Positions 15,338 to 23,292 of a DNA stretch of 64,000 nt are shown here, piece after piece (the stretch's first letter is position 1; each line of letters starts with the position of its first letter). The notes below the pieces were generated by a model, which saw nothing but the letters and a program-made list of their open reading frames with translations, was not told the origin of the DNA and did not search any database. The stretch is from Rufibacter radiotolerans (GTDB taxonomy: Bacteria > Bacteroidota > Bacteroidia > Cytophagales > Hymenobacteraceae). The position numbers and the translations under genes were made by a program. The stretch is taken from assembly GCF_001078055.1 (NCBI RefSeq), contig NZ_CP010777.1, positions 4,741,001 through 4,805,000 on the forward strand, written 5' to 3'.

Positions 15338-16942
15338 TTGAGTAACGAATTAATTATTAATTCTACTCAAGATGGAGAACGAATAGCCCTTCTTCAGGAC
15401 AAGCGCTTGGTAGAGTATCATTTTGAGAAAGATGATGCCAACTACTCAGTAGGGGATATTTTTCTGGGAACCGTTAAAAAGGTGATGCCCGGTCTGAACG
15501 CAGCGTTCATAGACATTGGCTACACCAAAGACGCGTTCCTGCACTATCATGATTTAGGAGAGAACATCAAGACTCTCAATAAATACGTGAAGCTGGTGCA
15601 GACCCAGAAGAACACCACCTCTAAACTTGGCCCGATAAAATTTGAGCCCGAAATAGACAAACTGGGTAAGATGGCTGATGTCCTCAAAAAAGGACAGCAG
15701 CTCTTGGTACAGATTGTAAAAGAGCCAATTTCAACCAAGGGGCCCCGGCTTTCTTGCGAGATTTCCCTGGCGGGCCGTTACCTGGTGCTCGTGCCTTTCT
15801 CTAACACGGTAAGCGTGTCAAAGAAAATTGTGAGCAAAGAGGAACGTACGCGTCTAAAGCGCCTGATTACTTCCATTAAACCGGAAAACTTTGGCGTGAT
15901 CATCCGTACTGTGGCCGAAGGCCGCGAAGTGGCGGAGTTAGACAAAGACCTCCGCACCATGGTGGCCACTTGGGAAGAAGGTATTGCCACTTTGCGTACC
16001 GCCAAAGAGCGGGATAAAGTGATAGGGGAGCTAGGACGCTCCTCCTCCATGTTGAGAGACATCTTAAATGAAAGCTTTGACAGCATTGTAGTAGACGACG
16101 AGAAGTTGTACAATGAGATCAAGACTTACATTGAGACCATAGCCCCGGATAAGCTGAAGATTCTGAAGCATTACACGGGCAAGGTGAAAACCTTTGAGCA
16201 TTTTAACATTGAAAAGCAGCTGAAGTCCCTGTTTGGGAAGACAGTGAGCATACCGGGCGGCGGTTATCTGGTCATTGAGCACACAGAGGCCCTGCACGTA
16301 GTAGATGTGAACAGCGGTAACAAATCCAACACCGAGACGGACCAGGAAGCTACCGCGTTGAATGTGAATCTTACCGCGGCAAAAGAGGTAGCGCGTCAGC
16401 TACGCCTCCGGGACCTGGGCGGAATCATTGTAGTAGACTTTATTGACATGAAGTCTGCCGAGAACCGGCAAAAAGTGCAGGATGTGGTGAAAGAGGAGAT
16501 GAAGAAAGACCGGTCTAAGTACACGGTGCTGCCTATCTCCAAATTCGGGCTCATGCAGATTACCCGCCAGCGCGTACGGCCTGAGCAAAACATTGTCACC
16601 GGAGAAGTATGCCCTACCTGCGGAGGCAGCGGCAAAATATCCGCCAGCATTCTGGTAACCGATGAGATAGATCAGACCATTGAAGATCTGCTCACCCGCC
16701 AGAACCAGAAAAACATTACGCTGTACGTGCATCCGTTCCTGCACGCGTACTACACCAAGGGCTTTATTTCCAAACAGCGGAAATGGTTCCTGAAACACTT
16801 TAAGTGGGTGCACGTGATGAAAGATACGGCCCTTGCCCTCACAGATTTCAAAGTGATGGATGAGCACGGCGACGAGATTGAGCTGAAATCAGCGTACACA
16901 GAAGTAAACGGGTTGCAAGACCGCGCCGTTGAAACTGAGTAA
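15338..16942 (+). CDS. rng: RNase G/E family endoribonuclease
   Basis: 534 residues. An S1 RNA-binding domain lies near residues 35-130 (GDIFLGTVKKVMPGLNAAFI, then DAFLHYHDLG). The catalytic DNase I-like core has the two metal-binding motifs VVDVNSGN and GGIIVVDFIDM, and the zinc-link CPTCGGSGK joins the subunits. It processes rRNA precursors and starts mRNA decay. The start is TTG at 15338, giving MSNELIINSTQ; there is no in-frame ATG near the N-terminus. It closes the HU-TPR-small protein-rng cluster and ends before a strong bidirectional terminator. Confidence 0.93.
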   Translation: MSNELIINSTQDGERIALLQDKRLVEYHFEKDDANYSVGDIFLGTVKKVMPGLNAAFIDIGYTKDAFLHYHDLGENIKTLNKYVKLVQTQKNTTSKLGPIKFEPEIDKLGKMADVLKKGQQLLVQIVKEPISTKGPRLSCEISLAGRYLVLVPFSNTVSVSKKIVSKEERTRLKRLITSIKPENFGVIIRTVAEGREVAELDKDLRTMVATWEEGIATLRTAKERDKVIGELGRSSSMLRDILNESFDSIVVDDEKLYNEIKTYIETIAPDKLKILKHYTGKVKTFEHFNIEKQLKSLFGKTVSIPGGGYLVIEHTEALHVVDVNSGNKSNTETDQEATALNVNLTAAKEVARQLRLRDLGGIIVVDFIDMKSAENRQKVQDVVKEEMKKDRSKYTVLPISKFGLMQITRQRVRPEQNIVTGEVCPTCGGSGKISASILVTDEIDQTIEDLLTRQNQKNITLYVHPFLHAYYTKGFISKQRKWFLKHFKWVHVMKDTALALTDFKVMDEHGDEIELKSAYTEVNGLQDRAVETE

Positions 16943-16965
16943 GACCTTATTCTAACCTGAAAATA

Positions 16966-16997
16966 AAAAGCCCCCGTTGTGAAACGGGGGCTTTTTC
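16966..16997. terminator. Bidirectional terminator between rng and the beta-barrel gene
   Basis: Perfect stem AAAAAGCCCCCGTT / AACGGGGGCTTTTT with loop GTGA. It carries T tracts in both directions, serving the convergent genes. Confidence 0.85.
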
Positions 16998-17014
16998 ATG
17001 TAAAAGGCTTTCTG

Positions 17015-17054
17015 CTGTTTTGGGCCTGTTTTGGCCAAAACAAGCCCGAAACAG
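17015..17054. repeat. Intergenic palindrome family, copy 4
   Basis: Left arm CTGTTTTGGGCCTGTTTT, right arm AAAACAAGCCCGAAACAG, with two mismatches. It lies just beyond the 3' end of the beta-barrel gene, next to the rng terminator. Confidence 0.85.
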
Positions 17055-17056
17055 GT

Positions 17057-17746
17057 TTAGAACTTAAGGCCCAGGTCTACAGAGAACGTATTGTTTTTCA
17101 ACTCCACTTTGTTGTCCTCAAAAATACCGGAGTAGAAATCATCATCCACATCGGTAAGGCCGCGCTGGTAAGAAAGACCGCCAAACACTTTGGTGCTTTC
17201 GCCTAACTGCCACTCTACGCCGGCGCCCAATAAGGCCCCAATCTCAAAGGTGTTAAAGCGCTTGGTGAATTTGTCACCGGAGTCATTGTCTACTTTCTTG
17301 TCGTTTACCTTAGCTGCCAGCAAGGTATTCAACGAGCCACCTGCCAGAAAATACACGCGGGTATCGGTGGCTACCTCATTGGTGAATAGCTTCAACGCTA
17401 CGGGTATTTCTATGTACTGCAGGTTAATGTCATCGGAGTAAGGCTTTTTATCAAGGTCATTCGGCCCTTTGTATGAATAAGATACCTCGCCGCCTTTCAC
17501 GTTGTAAAGCAAGCCAGTGCTGAACGCATAATTGGTCCCGAAGAAATAGTCAGCGATCACGCCCAAGCCAAACCCAACGCCGGCGCCTTCATTCTTGAAA
17601 TTGTATTGGTCTTTGGCAATGGTGCGGGTAGAGGTAACCGAGGGGGATACTTTTACTCCAATCTCTACCTGAGCAGCGGCTTCCTGGGAGCAGAATAGGA
17701 CGGTGGCCATGACCACGATCATGGAACTAATGCGAATCATCTTCAT
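17057..17746 (-). CDS. PorT-like outer-membrane beta-barrel protein
   Basis: 229 residues with a signal peptide (cleavage after QEAAA). The mature protein has alternating amphipathic strands (YAFSTGLLYNVKGGEVSYSY, LQYIEIPVALKLFTN, TFEIGALLGAGVEWQLGE) and ends in Phe (FSVDLGLKF), as expected of an outer-membrane barrel of the PorT/OMP_b-brl_2 type. The specific role is unknown. It is the fourth such gene in the window, with three more near 50-52 kb. It is divergent from gldB, with 62 bases between the starts. Confidence 0.82.
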   Translation of the reverse strand: MKMIRISSMIVVMATVLFCSQEAAAQVEIGVKVSPSVTSTRTIAKDQYNFKNEGAGVGFGLGVIADYFFGTNYAFSTGLLYNVKGGEVSYSYKGPNDLDKKPYSDDINLQYIEIPVALKLFTNEVATDTRVYFLAGGSLNTLLAAKVNDKKVDNDSGDKFTKRFNTFEIGALLGAGVEWQLGESTKVFGGLSYQRGLTDVDDDFYSGIFEDNKVELKNNTFSVDLGLKF

Positions 17747-17808
17747 GAGGAAAGAAGGAATTAATGAATGTTACGTTAAATTTGTCCTAAAGATAAAGGA
17801 AGAAAAGG

Positions 17809-18798
17809 ATGCGAGGCTACTTATTGCTGCTAACAGTATTGTTATTTTTTGGTTGTAAAAAAGAAGGCTGTCAGATTCCGGAGGAAATAGCAAAAATTCC
17901 AGTTGAGATTCAGGTGGAGCGGCTTGAAAAACCTTTCTTCCAGGTAAAGACCGTTCCTGAAATGCAGACCTTTCTGCGCCAGCAACCGCTGTTTGCCAAT
18001 AAGTTTTTGCTCAAAGACAGGTACCCTTCTGAAGAGCTCATGGCCCAGAGCCTGCTGCGTCTGGCAACAGACACCAGCATTCATAAACTGGTAAAGGAGA
18101 GCGACCAGCGCTTTGGCGATTTCAAAGACGTGGAGCAGGAACTGGAGACCGGTTTCAAGCACGTGAAACATTACTACCCCGCCTTTCAGATTCCCAAAGT
18201 ACAGACCTTTGTCTCCGGCCTTAGCCGTGATCTTCTGGTGAGCGACAGCCTGATAGTGCTGGGTCTGGACTTTTTCATCGGTAAAAAAGCCTCCTTCCGG
18301 CCGCAGGCCCCGCAGTACATTCTCAACCGTTACGAGAAAGAGAATCTGGTGCCGTCTGTCATGCTGCTGGTGTCCAACAAATTCAACAAAACTGATTTTG
18401 TGAACAAGGAGATGCTGGATGAGATGATTGACTACGGCAAGTCTTACTACTTTGTGGAGAAGGTGCTTCCCTGCACGCCAGATTCCTTGATTATGTGGTA
18501 CTCCAGCAATGAACTGGCCGATGTGCAGTACAATGAGGGCAAGATCTGGGCGCACTTTATTGAGAAGGGCCTGTTGTATGAAACCAGTCAGTTTACCATC
18601 AGGAAATATATTGGCGAACGGCCTAACGTGCCCGAGATAAGTGAGCGCTGCCCGGGTAGGGTAGGAGCCTGGGTTGGCTGGCAGATTGTGCGCAAGTACA
18701 TGGAGAACAACCCTGAAGTCACACTGCAGCAACTCATGCGGGAAAAGAACGCCCGCAAGATCCTTGAGCAGTCTAAATACAAGCCGCAGAAGAAGTAA
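17809..18798 (+). CDS. gldB: Gliding motility lipoprotein GldB
   Basis: 329 residues with a short lipoprotein signal (lipobox FFGC, Cys16). Family features are the repeated IxVERLEKPFF-type start, GLSRDLLVSDSLIVLGLDFF with FIGKKASF, and the C-terminal CPGRVGAWVGWQIVRKYM. In characterised gliders GldB is a membrane lipoprotein needed for motility and stability of the GldK-GldN complex. It is separate from the gldDE operon here, as is common. A palindrome copy follows 116 bases downstream. Confidence 0.88.
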   Translation: MRGYLLLLTVLLFFGCKKEGCQIPEEIAKIPVEIQVERLEKPFFQVKTVPEMQTFLRQQPLFANKFLLKDRYPSEELMAQSLLRLATDTSIHKLVKESDQRFGDFKDVEQELETGFKHVKHYYPAFQIPKVQTFVSGLSRDLLVSDSLIVLGLDFFIGKKASFRPQAPQYILNRYEKENLVPSVMLLVSNKFNKTDFVNKEMLDEMIDYGKSYYFVEKVLPCTPDSLIMWYSSNELADVQYNEGKIWAHFIEKGLLYETSQFTIRKYIGERPNVPEISERCPGRVGAWVGWQIVRKYMENNPEVTLQQLMREKNARKILEQSKYKPQKK

Positions 18799-18914
18799 GA
18801 GCGTAGCAGGTAGCACGTATCGAGTAGCACGATATCTATCAACGCTCCTCTTTTTTTCTTGGGTAATGCTTATTTCTTGCGGTCTCCGGAAATGGGCTTT
18901 AGAGTCAAATTTTC

Positions 18915-18952
18915 CGTTTTGGGCCTGTTTTTCTGAAAACAGGCCCAAAACA
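18915..18952. repeat. Intergenic palindrome family, copy 5 (perfect core)
   Basis: Arms GTTTTGGGCCTGTTTT and AAAACAGGCCCAAAAC (18916-18931, 18936-18951) pair perfectly over 16 bp around TCTG. It lies between gldB and the glycosyltransferase gene. Confidence 0.9.
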
Positions 18953-18978
18953 CCTTTCTTTTTCCTGTTAGCTAATCC

Positions 18979-20178
18979 ATGCACATCGCGCTGTTTCACC
19001 AGTACCACCATAACCCAGACTGCCCCGCTACGTGCCGGCATTATACGTTTATGGCCGAACTGGCGAAAAGGCACCAGATCACGCTCATCACCTCCAACGC
19101 CTGGGAAAGTAAACGCCTCACGCACTTGTATGATTGGGTGCCGCCGGGCGTGGAGTTAATTTCTATTGATGGGCCCTACCATAACAAAATGGGCGTGGTG
19201 CAGCGGCTGCAGTCGTTCGGGTCTTTTGCGGCGCAGGCGCTGGTGAAAGGACTCAAAATGCCCAAGCCCGATGTGATCTGGGGCGTCTCTACGCCCTTGA
19301 CTACGGCCTGGGCGGCTGGTAAAGTGGCAGCCCTAAGACGGGTGCCTTGGGTATTTGAGGTGCAGGACCTATGGCCATCTTTCCCTATCCAAATGGGAGC
19401 CGTTCCTTCCAAATTAGCGCAGCGGCAGTTATACCAGATGGAAGCCTCTTTGTACAGGCAAGCAGCCCATATCATTCCGCTTTCCCCGGATATGGAGCAG
19501 TATATAGTAGACAAAGGTATCCCACGCGATAAGCTTACCATCCTGGTAAACGGCACGGATATTCCGGCCCAGCCTATGGCCCCATTAGAACAGGAAGCCC
19601 TGCGCAGGCAATGGGGGCTGGAAGACAAGCAGGTGGTGTTGTATGCCGGTACCTACGGGCGGGCCAATGATATTCCTATGCTGGTACAAACTGCCAAACT
19701 CCTGCAAGACCACCCCCATATCTGCTTCGTGTTTACCGGACAGGGGTATGATGCGCCTTTGCTAGAGGAAGCGGCCCGGCAGCAGCAGAACATCGTTCTC
19801 CTTCCGCCGCAACCGCGTCATGCCGTGTTCAACCTCTTTTCTATAGCGGCGGTGTCTGTGGTGTCGTTTATTGACCTACCCGTGCTGGAGGCCAATTCGC
19901 CGGGCAAGCTTTTTGATAGCCTGGCCGTGGGCACGCCCGTGGTGGTGACCAACCCGGGCTGGACCAAAAAGTTGGTGGAAGAGCACCACTGTGGCTGGTA
20001 CGTTCCGGCTGGCGGCGCTGAGACCCTGGCTACTTCTTTGGTGCAACACCTGGGTAATGGGGAGAAGATGGCGGCCATGCGGGTGCAGGCTGCGCAGGTA
20101 GCAAAAGACCAGTTTGATCGGCTACAGATGGTGCCTCAGCTGGAAGACATCTTTGAGAAAGTAGTGCGGCAGCAGTAA
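18979..20178 (+). CDS. Glycosyltransferase family 4 (WbuB-like)
   Basis: 399 residues with a GT-B architecture. The N-terminal acceptor domain starts MHIALFHQYHHNPDCPAT and contains PWVFEVQDLWPSFPI. The C-terminal nucleotide-sugar domain has VVLYAGTYGRANDIP and EANSPGKLFDSLAVGTPVVV, where the acidic motif is EANSPGK. It probably transfers a sugar for a surface polysaccharide or glycolipid in the cytoplasm. It stands alone, without an obvious polysaccharide cluster, so the substrate cannot be predicted. Confidence 0.87.
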   Translation: MHIALFHQYHHNPDCPATCRHYTFMAELAKRHQITLITSNAWESKRLTHLYDWVPPGVELISIDGPYHNKMGVVQRLQSFGSFAAQALVKGLKMPKPDVIWGVSTPLTTAWAAGKVAALRRVPWVFEVQDLWPSFPIQMGAVPSKLAQRQLYQMEASLYRQAAHIIPLSPDMEQYIVDKGIPRDKLTILVNGTDIPAQPMAPLEQEALRRQWGLEDKQVVLYAGTYGRANDIPMLVQTAKLLQDHPHICFVFTGQGYDAPLLEEAARQQQNIVLLPPQPRHAVFNLFSIAAVSVVSFIDLPVLEANSPGKLFDSLAVGTPVVVTNPGWTKKLVEEHHCGWYVPAGGAETLATSLVQHLGNGEKMAAMRVQAAQVAKDQFDRLQMVPQLEDIFEKVVRQQ

Positions 20179-20218
20179 AGTGTGCGGCCACAGGCTCGCC
20201 CTTGGTTTTTTGGTTTGG

Positions 20219-20557
20219 CTACGTCAGCAACCGGTAAACTAAGATGGCGCAGGCCACCAGGAAAATAGTGGTGTAAATTTCTTTGTTGTACCTGGCTAGC
20301 CAATTAGGAAGGTAAATATCAAAGTTGTCTTGTTGGGAATCTGAATATTTCCTGGCTATTAAAGTAATAGGGCAGAAACGGTTAAAAATCAATAACACCA
20401 CCCCCTCCAAAATTACCAGCCCTACGCAAATCCAAACCCACTTGTCTATTTTATCTGCTATAACCGCGTATAGCAAGTAAAAGATGACTACATTAAAAAA
20501 CACCCATATGAGCGTATGGATGATTTTTAGTAGGATAAGCTTTGGATTAGAAGCCAT
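20219..20557 (-). CDS. Hypothetical small membrane protein (possible cassette gene)
   Basis: 112 residues with three likely membrane helices (near 11-30, 38-58 and 92-110) and a conspicuous polar loop ARKYSDSQQDNFDIYLPNWL between the last two. No family recognised. It is AT-rich. A palindromic junction-like element sits 18 bases upstream of the start. Last of three unknown genes in the same orientation. Confidence 0.7.
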   Translation of the reverse strand: MASNPKLILLKIIHTLIWVFFNVVIFYLLYAVIADKIDKWVWICVGLVILEGVVLLIFNRFCPITLIARKYSDSQQDNFDIYLPNWLARYNKEIYTTIFLVACAILVYRLLT

Positions 20558-20575
20558 GCCTTTAACTAATTTGGG

Positions 20576-20638
20576 TTGCCACTAACGAACACGTGTAAAT
20601 GGCGGTAAGTCCTTGAGCCGAGGCTGGCGTTAGTGCAA
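20576..20638 (-). repeat. Palindromic junction element, attC-like (1)
   Basis: TTGCCACTAACG (20576-20587) pairs with CGTTAGTGCAA (20628-20638) with a one-base bulge. The inner part holds GTGTAA and CGGTAAGT. Ends with AAC/GTT cores and a roughly 40-base interior resemble a recombination site of the attC kind, but the canonical RYYYAAC/GTTRRRY consensus is not met. Compare the element at 21118-21168. Confidence 0.4.
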
Positions 20639-20690
20639 TGCTGGCAAAAGTTGTTCTTTTGTACCGCCACTAATTTTAATTGATGATTTC

Positions 20691-20729
20691 CTGTTTTTGG
20701 CCACTTTTACAAAAAACAGGTCAAAAACG
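20691..20729. repeat. Intergenic palindrome family, copy 6 (degenerate)
   Basis: Left arm CTGTTTTTGGCCACTTTT, right arm AAAAAACAGGTCAAAAACG. It lies between two unknown genes and the pairing is weak. Confidence 0.65.
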
Positions 20730-20808
20730 TACTCTAATTAATTTTAGCGAAAGATCTCTTCAATTTACTTCGCCTTTAACCTTGTAAATTTATCCGACGA
20801 AAATGATG

Positions 20809-21090
20809 TCAGCCGGATTTGTGTGACCTTTTCTTCTTGTTTTCCGAAATTCCTCGCATAAAGCTCCTGACACTGCCGAATGGCGAGAGAGAATGGAAAG
20901 CTACATAAAGGAAAGCTAAACCAACCAGAACTATTAGCCAGCCCCCAACTATATTAAGGCTTGAATCCCTATGAAGACCAATTATTGCTTTGTCCTTGAT
21001 GATGAAGATTATTCCTTCTAATATCCATAGGGTAGAGAAGGTTAGCCAGCCAATAGCAGCCCAATTGAACTTGCCTTTTTCTTTATTCAA
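20809..21090 (-). CDS. Hypothetical two-helix membrane protein (possible cassette gene)
   Basis: 93 residues with membrane helices near 10-28 and 47-66 and a basic C-terminus (ENKKKRSHKSG). No family recognised. AT-rich. It starts 27 bases after a palindromic junction-like element and is the middle one of three unknown same-strand genes. Confidence 0.65.
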   Translation of the reverse strand: MNKEKGKFNWAAIGWLTFSTLWILEGIIFIIKDKAIIGLHRDSSLNIVGGWLIVLVGLAFLYVAFHSLSPFGSVRSFMRGISENKKKRSHKSG

Positions 21091-21117
21091 TTCTGTTTTT
21101 TAATTACCAATGTACTT

Positions 21118-21168
21118 GTGTAACCGCCGGTGACAGCCGTAGGATGGATCTGACGGCTAGGTGTTATA
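21118..21168 (-). repeat. Palindromic junction element, attC-like (2)
   Basis: Outer GTGTAAC (21118-21124) and GTTATA (21163-21168) flank an inner perfect stem AGCCGT (21135-21140) / ACGGCT (21153-21158). It begins 3 bases after the stop of the 21172 gene. In gene orientation it shares a TAAC-CC-AGCC start and a TTACAC end with the element at 20576-20638. Confidence 0.4.
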
Positions 21169-21171
21169 ATT

Positions 21172-21945
21172 CTACTTTTTCTTAACTACATAAAGAGTAG
21201 TGTAAGCTTCCTTGCTTAATGAGCCTTTCCAAGTGTCACTTACCAAAAGACCTTTTTCATCATAGGCATAATCTATAACCATAGAAACGCCATTTGATGA
21301 TTTATCCTTTAGCTGTTTTAGCTTTCCTTCATTATTGTACTCGTAACTTTGTGTTATGGTAGTACCGCTAAAGTAGTCCTTGGTTTTCTTCTCAATAAGC
21401 TGTCTTCTGTCATTATACTTGTAGTTGACTTTCTCTTCTTTTCCAATTGTATTATTGGACTTGTCCTCTTGAGTTAAGTAAGAATTGCTGTCATACTGGT
21501 ACACTGTGACAGAATTGCCAGAGGTGCCTGATTTTGTTGTTTCTTTTATCCTGTTCCCAGCAGTATCATAAGTATATGTCCAGGTAATATCAACTTCAGC
21601 ACCATCAAAAAGCTCGGCTTTTATCAGTTGTCCCTGTGCGTTGTATTGGTGTTTTTTTGTTGAGTGAACTCCGTCTTCAGTATTATATCTAATGACTTCA
21701 TCTAGTTGGCCTGAAGCATTGTATAGGTATTCTTCATTAAGGATAAAAGTACCATCTTTCTCTATTTCGCCTGCTTTGACTTTTACACCCTTCTCATTGA
21801 AAAACTCGATTAGTCTCTTGCCATCTGCGTCTACCACAGTTATAGTTTCAATTCCATGCTTCAGAATTTCCTCCTTAGATATTTCTTGTGAATAGGCTAT
21901 TTGAAATATTAAAAGACCCAAGATGAGGATTAGTGTTGTTTTCAT
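21172..21945 (-). CDS. Secreted protein with YD/Rhs-like repeats
   Basis: 257 residues. A signal peptide (MKTTLILILGLLIFQIAYSQ) sets the start at 21945 rather than 21969. The rest is built from repeated units of YxYNxxGQLxE type: EEYLYNASGQLDEVIRY, HQYNAQGQLIKAEL, YTYDTAGNRIKETT, YQYDSNSYLTQEDK, YKYNDRRQLIEKK, YEYNNEGKLKQLKD and YAYDEKGLLVSDTW. These are YD-type carbohydrate or self-associating repeats as in Rhs proteins, but without a core or toxin domain. The role is unknown. AT-rich. First gene of the cassette-like trio. Confidence 0.78.
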   Translation of the reverse strand: MKTTLILILGLLIFQIAYSQEISKEEILKHGIETITVVDADGKRLIEFFNEKGVKVKAGEIEKDGTFILNEEYLYNASGQLDEVIRYNTEDGVHSTKKHQYNAQGQLIKAELFDGAEVDITWTYTYDTAGNRIKETTKSGTSGNSVTVYQYDSNSYLTQEDKSNNTIGKEEKVNYKYNDRRQLIEKKTKDYFSGTTITQSYEYNNEGKLKQLKDKSSNGVSMVIDYAYDEKGLLVSDTWKGSLSKEAYTTLYVVKKK

Positions 21946-22062
21946 TAAGAATTTTATAATACCACTCAACTAGCTGCTAAACAGAATTGTATTCGGTTTG
22001 CCTGCCATAATCTACAGATAAACTGAATAAAACCCTTTATCCCTTGAGAGAAAAGGTTATTC

Positions 22063-22102
22063 CTGTTTTGAGCATGATTTACCAAAAACAGGCCTAAAAC
22101 AG
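22063..22102. repeat. Intergenic palindrome family, copy 7
   Basis: Left arm CTGTTTTGAGCATGATTT, right arm AAAAACAGGCCTAAAACAG, with mismatched centre. It abuts the nth stop codon. Confidence 0.8.
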
Positions 22103-22777
22103 CTACAGCTTGTTCTCTGGGTCATCTGGTTTGTTGGGCCAGTTCTTTTGGTAGTAGGAGCAGAAGTGGGTGAGGGGGCAGCGTTCGCATTGTGGGGTGC
22201 GGGCCAAGCAGATGTAGCGGCCGTGCAAAATAAGCCAGTGGTGGGCTTTGGGCACCAGGTCTACGGGTATGTGCTGGAGCAGCTCTTTCTCTACTTCCAG
22301 CGGGGTGCGGGCTTTGGCGCTCACCAGGCCCAACCGTTTAGAGACCCTGAACACGTGCGTGTCTACGGCCATGGCAGGCATGTTAAAGATCACCGACGAG
22401 ATGACGTTGGCGGTTTTGCGGCCCACGCCCGGCAGCTGCTGGAGTTCTTCCATAGTGCTGGGCACCTCGCCGCCGAAGCGCTCTACCAGCATCTTACCCA
22501 GGCCGGCCAGGTGCTTGGCCTTGTTGTTAGGGTAAGAGATGCTTTTAATAAAAGGGAAGATTTCGTCAGAAGTAGCGGAGGCCAATACTTCGGCCGAGGG
22601 GTAGGCTTCAAACAGCGCCGGCGTGACCAGGTTCACCCGTTTGTCGGTGCACTGGGCGCTTAAGACTACGGCCAGGAGCAATTCATAGGGCGTGCGGTAG
22701 TCCAGTTCCGTTTCTGGTTCTGGAAAATGCTCTGTGAAATAGGAGATGAGGTGCCGGTACCGTTCTGGCTTTCGCAT
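22103..22777 (-). CDS. nth: Endonuclease III
   Basis: 224 residues. A bifunctional glycosylase/AP lyase for oxidised pyrimidines. The helix-hairpin-helix is LQQLPGVGRKTANVI with catalytic Lys121, and the catalytic Asp139 is in AVDTHVFRV. The 4Fe-4S ligands Cys190, Cys197, Cys200 and Cys206 fit C-x6-C-x2-C-x5-C. Normal length. It is followed directly by a palindrome copy and preceded by a 515-base non-coding gap. Confidence 0.95.
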   Translation of the reverse strand: MRKPERYRHLISYFTEHFPEPETELDYRTPYELLLAVVLSAQCTDKRVNLVTPALFEAYPSAEVLASATSDEIFPFIKSISYPNNKAKHLAGLGKMLVERFGGEVPSTMEELQQLPGVGRKTANVISSVIFNMPAMAVDTHVFRVSKRLGLVSAKARTPLEVEKELLQHIPVDLVPKAHHWLILHGRYICLARTPQCERCPLTHFCSYYQKNWPNKPDDPENKL

Positions 22778-23292
22778 ATAAAAAAATTTATCCTTTACGT
22801 ATTCAGATCATCTTTAAAACCTGCCTAAGTGGTATCTAAAGCGTGTTGATGAATACTATGTTTGATTAATATCCTGTCTTTATTTCCCTGTAAACGGATA
22901 GTAAGTATTTCTAATCTTATAAAGAGAAGCTATTCCTTTACAGCGCTCCTACAGAAGCCGGTCCAAAAAGGTAATGATAAGCGCTATACGCGTTAGCCCA
23001 AACACCAAAGGGTTTAACGCAAAGATAGGCGCAAAAAAGGTCTGGTCCTTACCAGGTAAAAGGCGCTCTTGACCTAACCCAACAGCGTTACATATACCAA
23101 TGTCGCAAACACTCCATTCAGCTACAAATGGCTTATAAGAATAAGCTTTGTAACCGCATTACCGTCAAAGTTTTAAAAACGTTTAATAACCCATGCAACC
23201 AAATTTGAGTTGAACTCGAATACGGGAACCTTGGCAGTAGTAGGGCCTACAAGGAGCCACACCTATAATCAGATACATATCCAGGATCACCC
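22778..23292. other. Gap of about 515 bases without a recognised gene
   Basis: It lies between the divergent nth and histidine kinase genes. I see no open frame with family resemblance, no palindrome-family copy and no strong terminator. It must hold both promoters, but no TACCTTTG box is present. Confidence 0.5.

Noticed and set aside
18799..18850. GTAGCACG-type near-repeats after gldB
   Set aside because: Two short imperfect units only; too little to call a repeat family.
17842..19125. 427-residue minus-strand frame across gldB
   Set aside because: It is the shadow of gldB and the glycosyltransferase; the plus-strand frames have lipoprotein and GT4 motifs.
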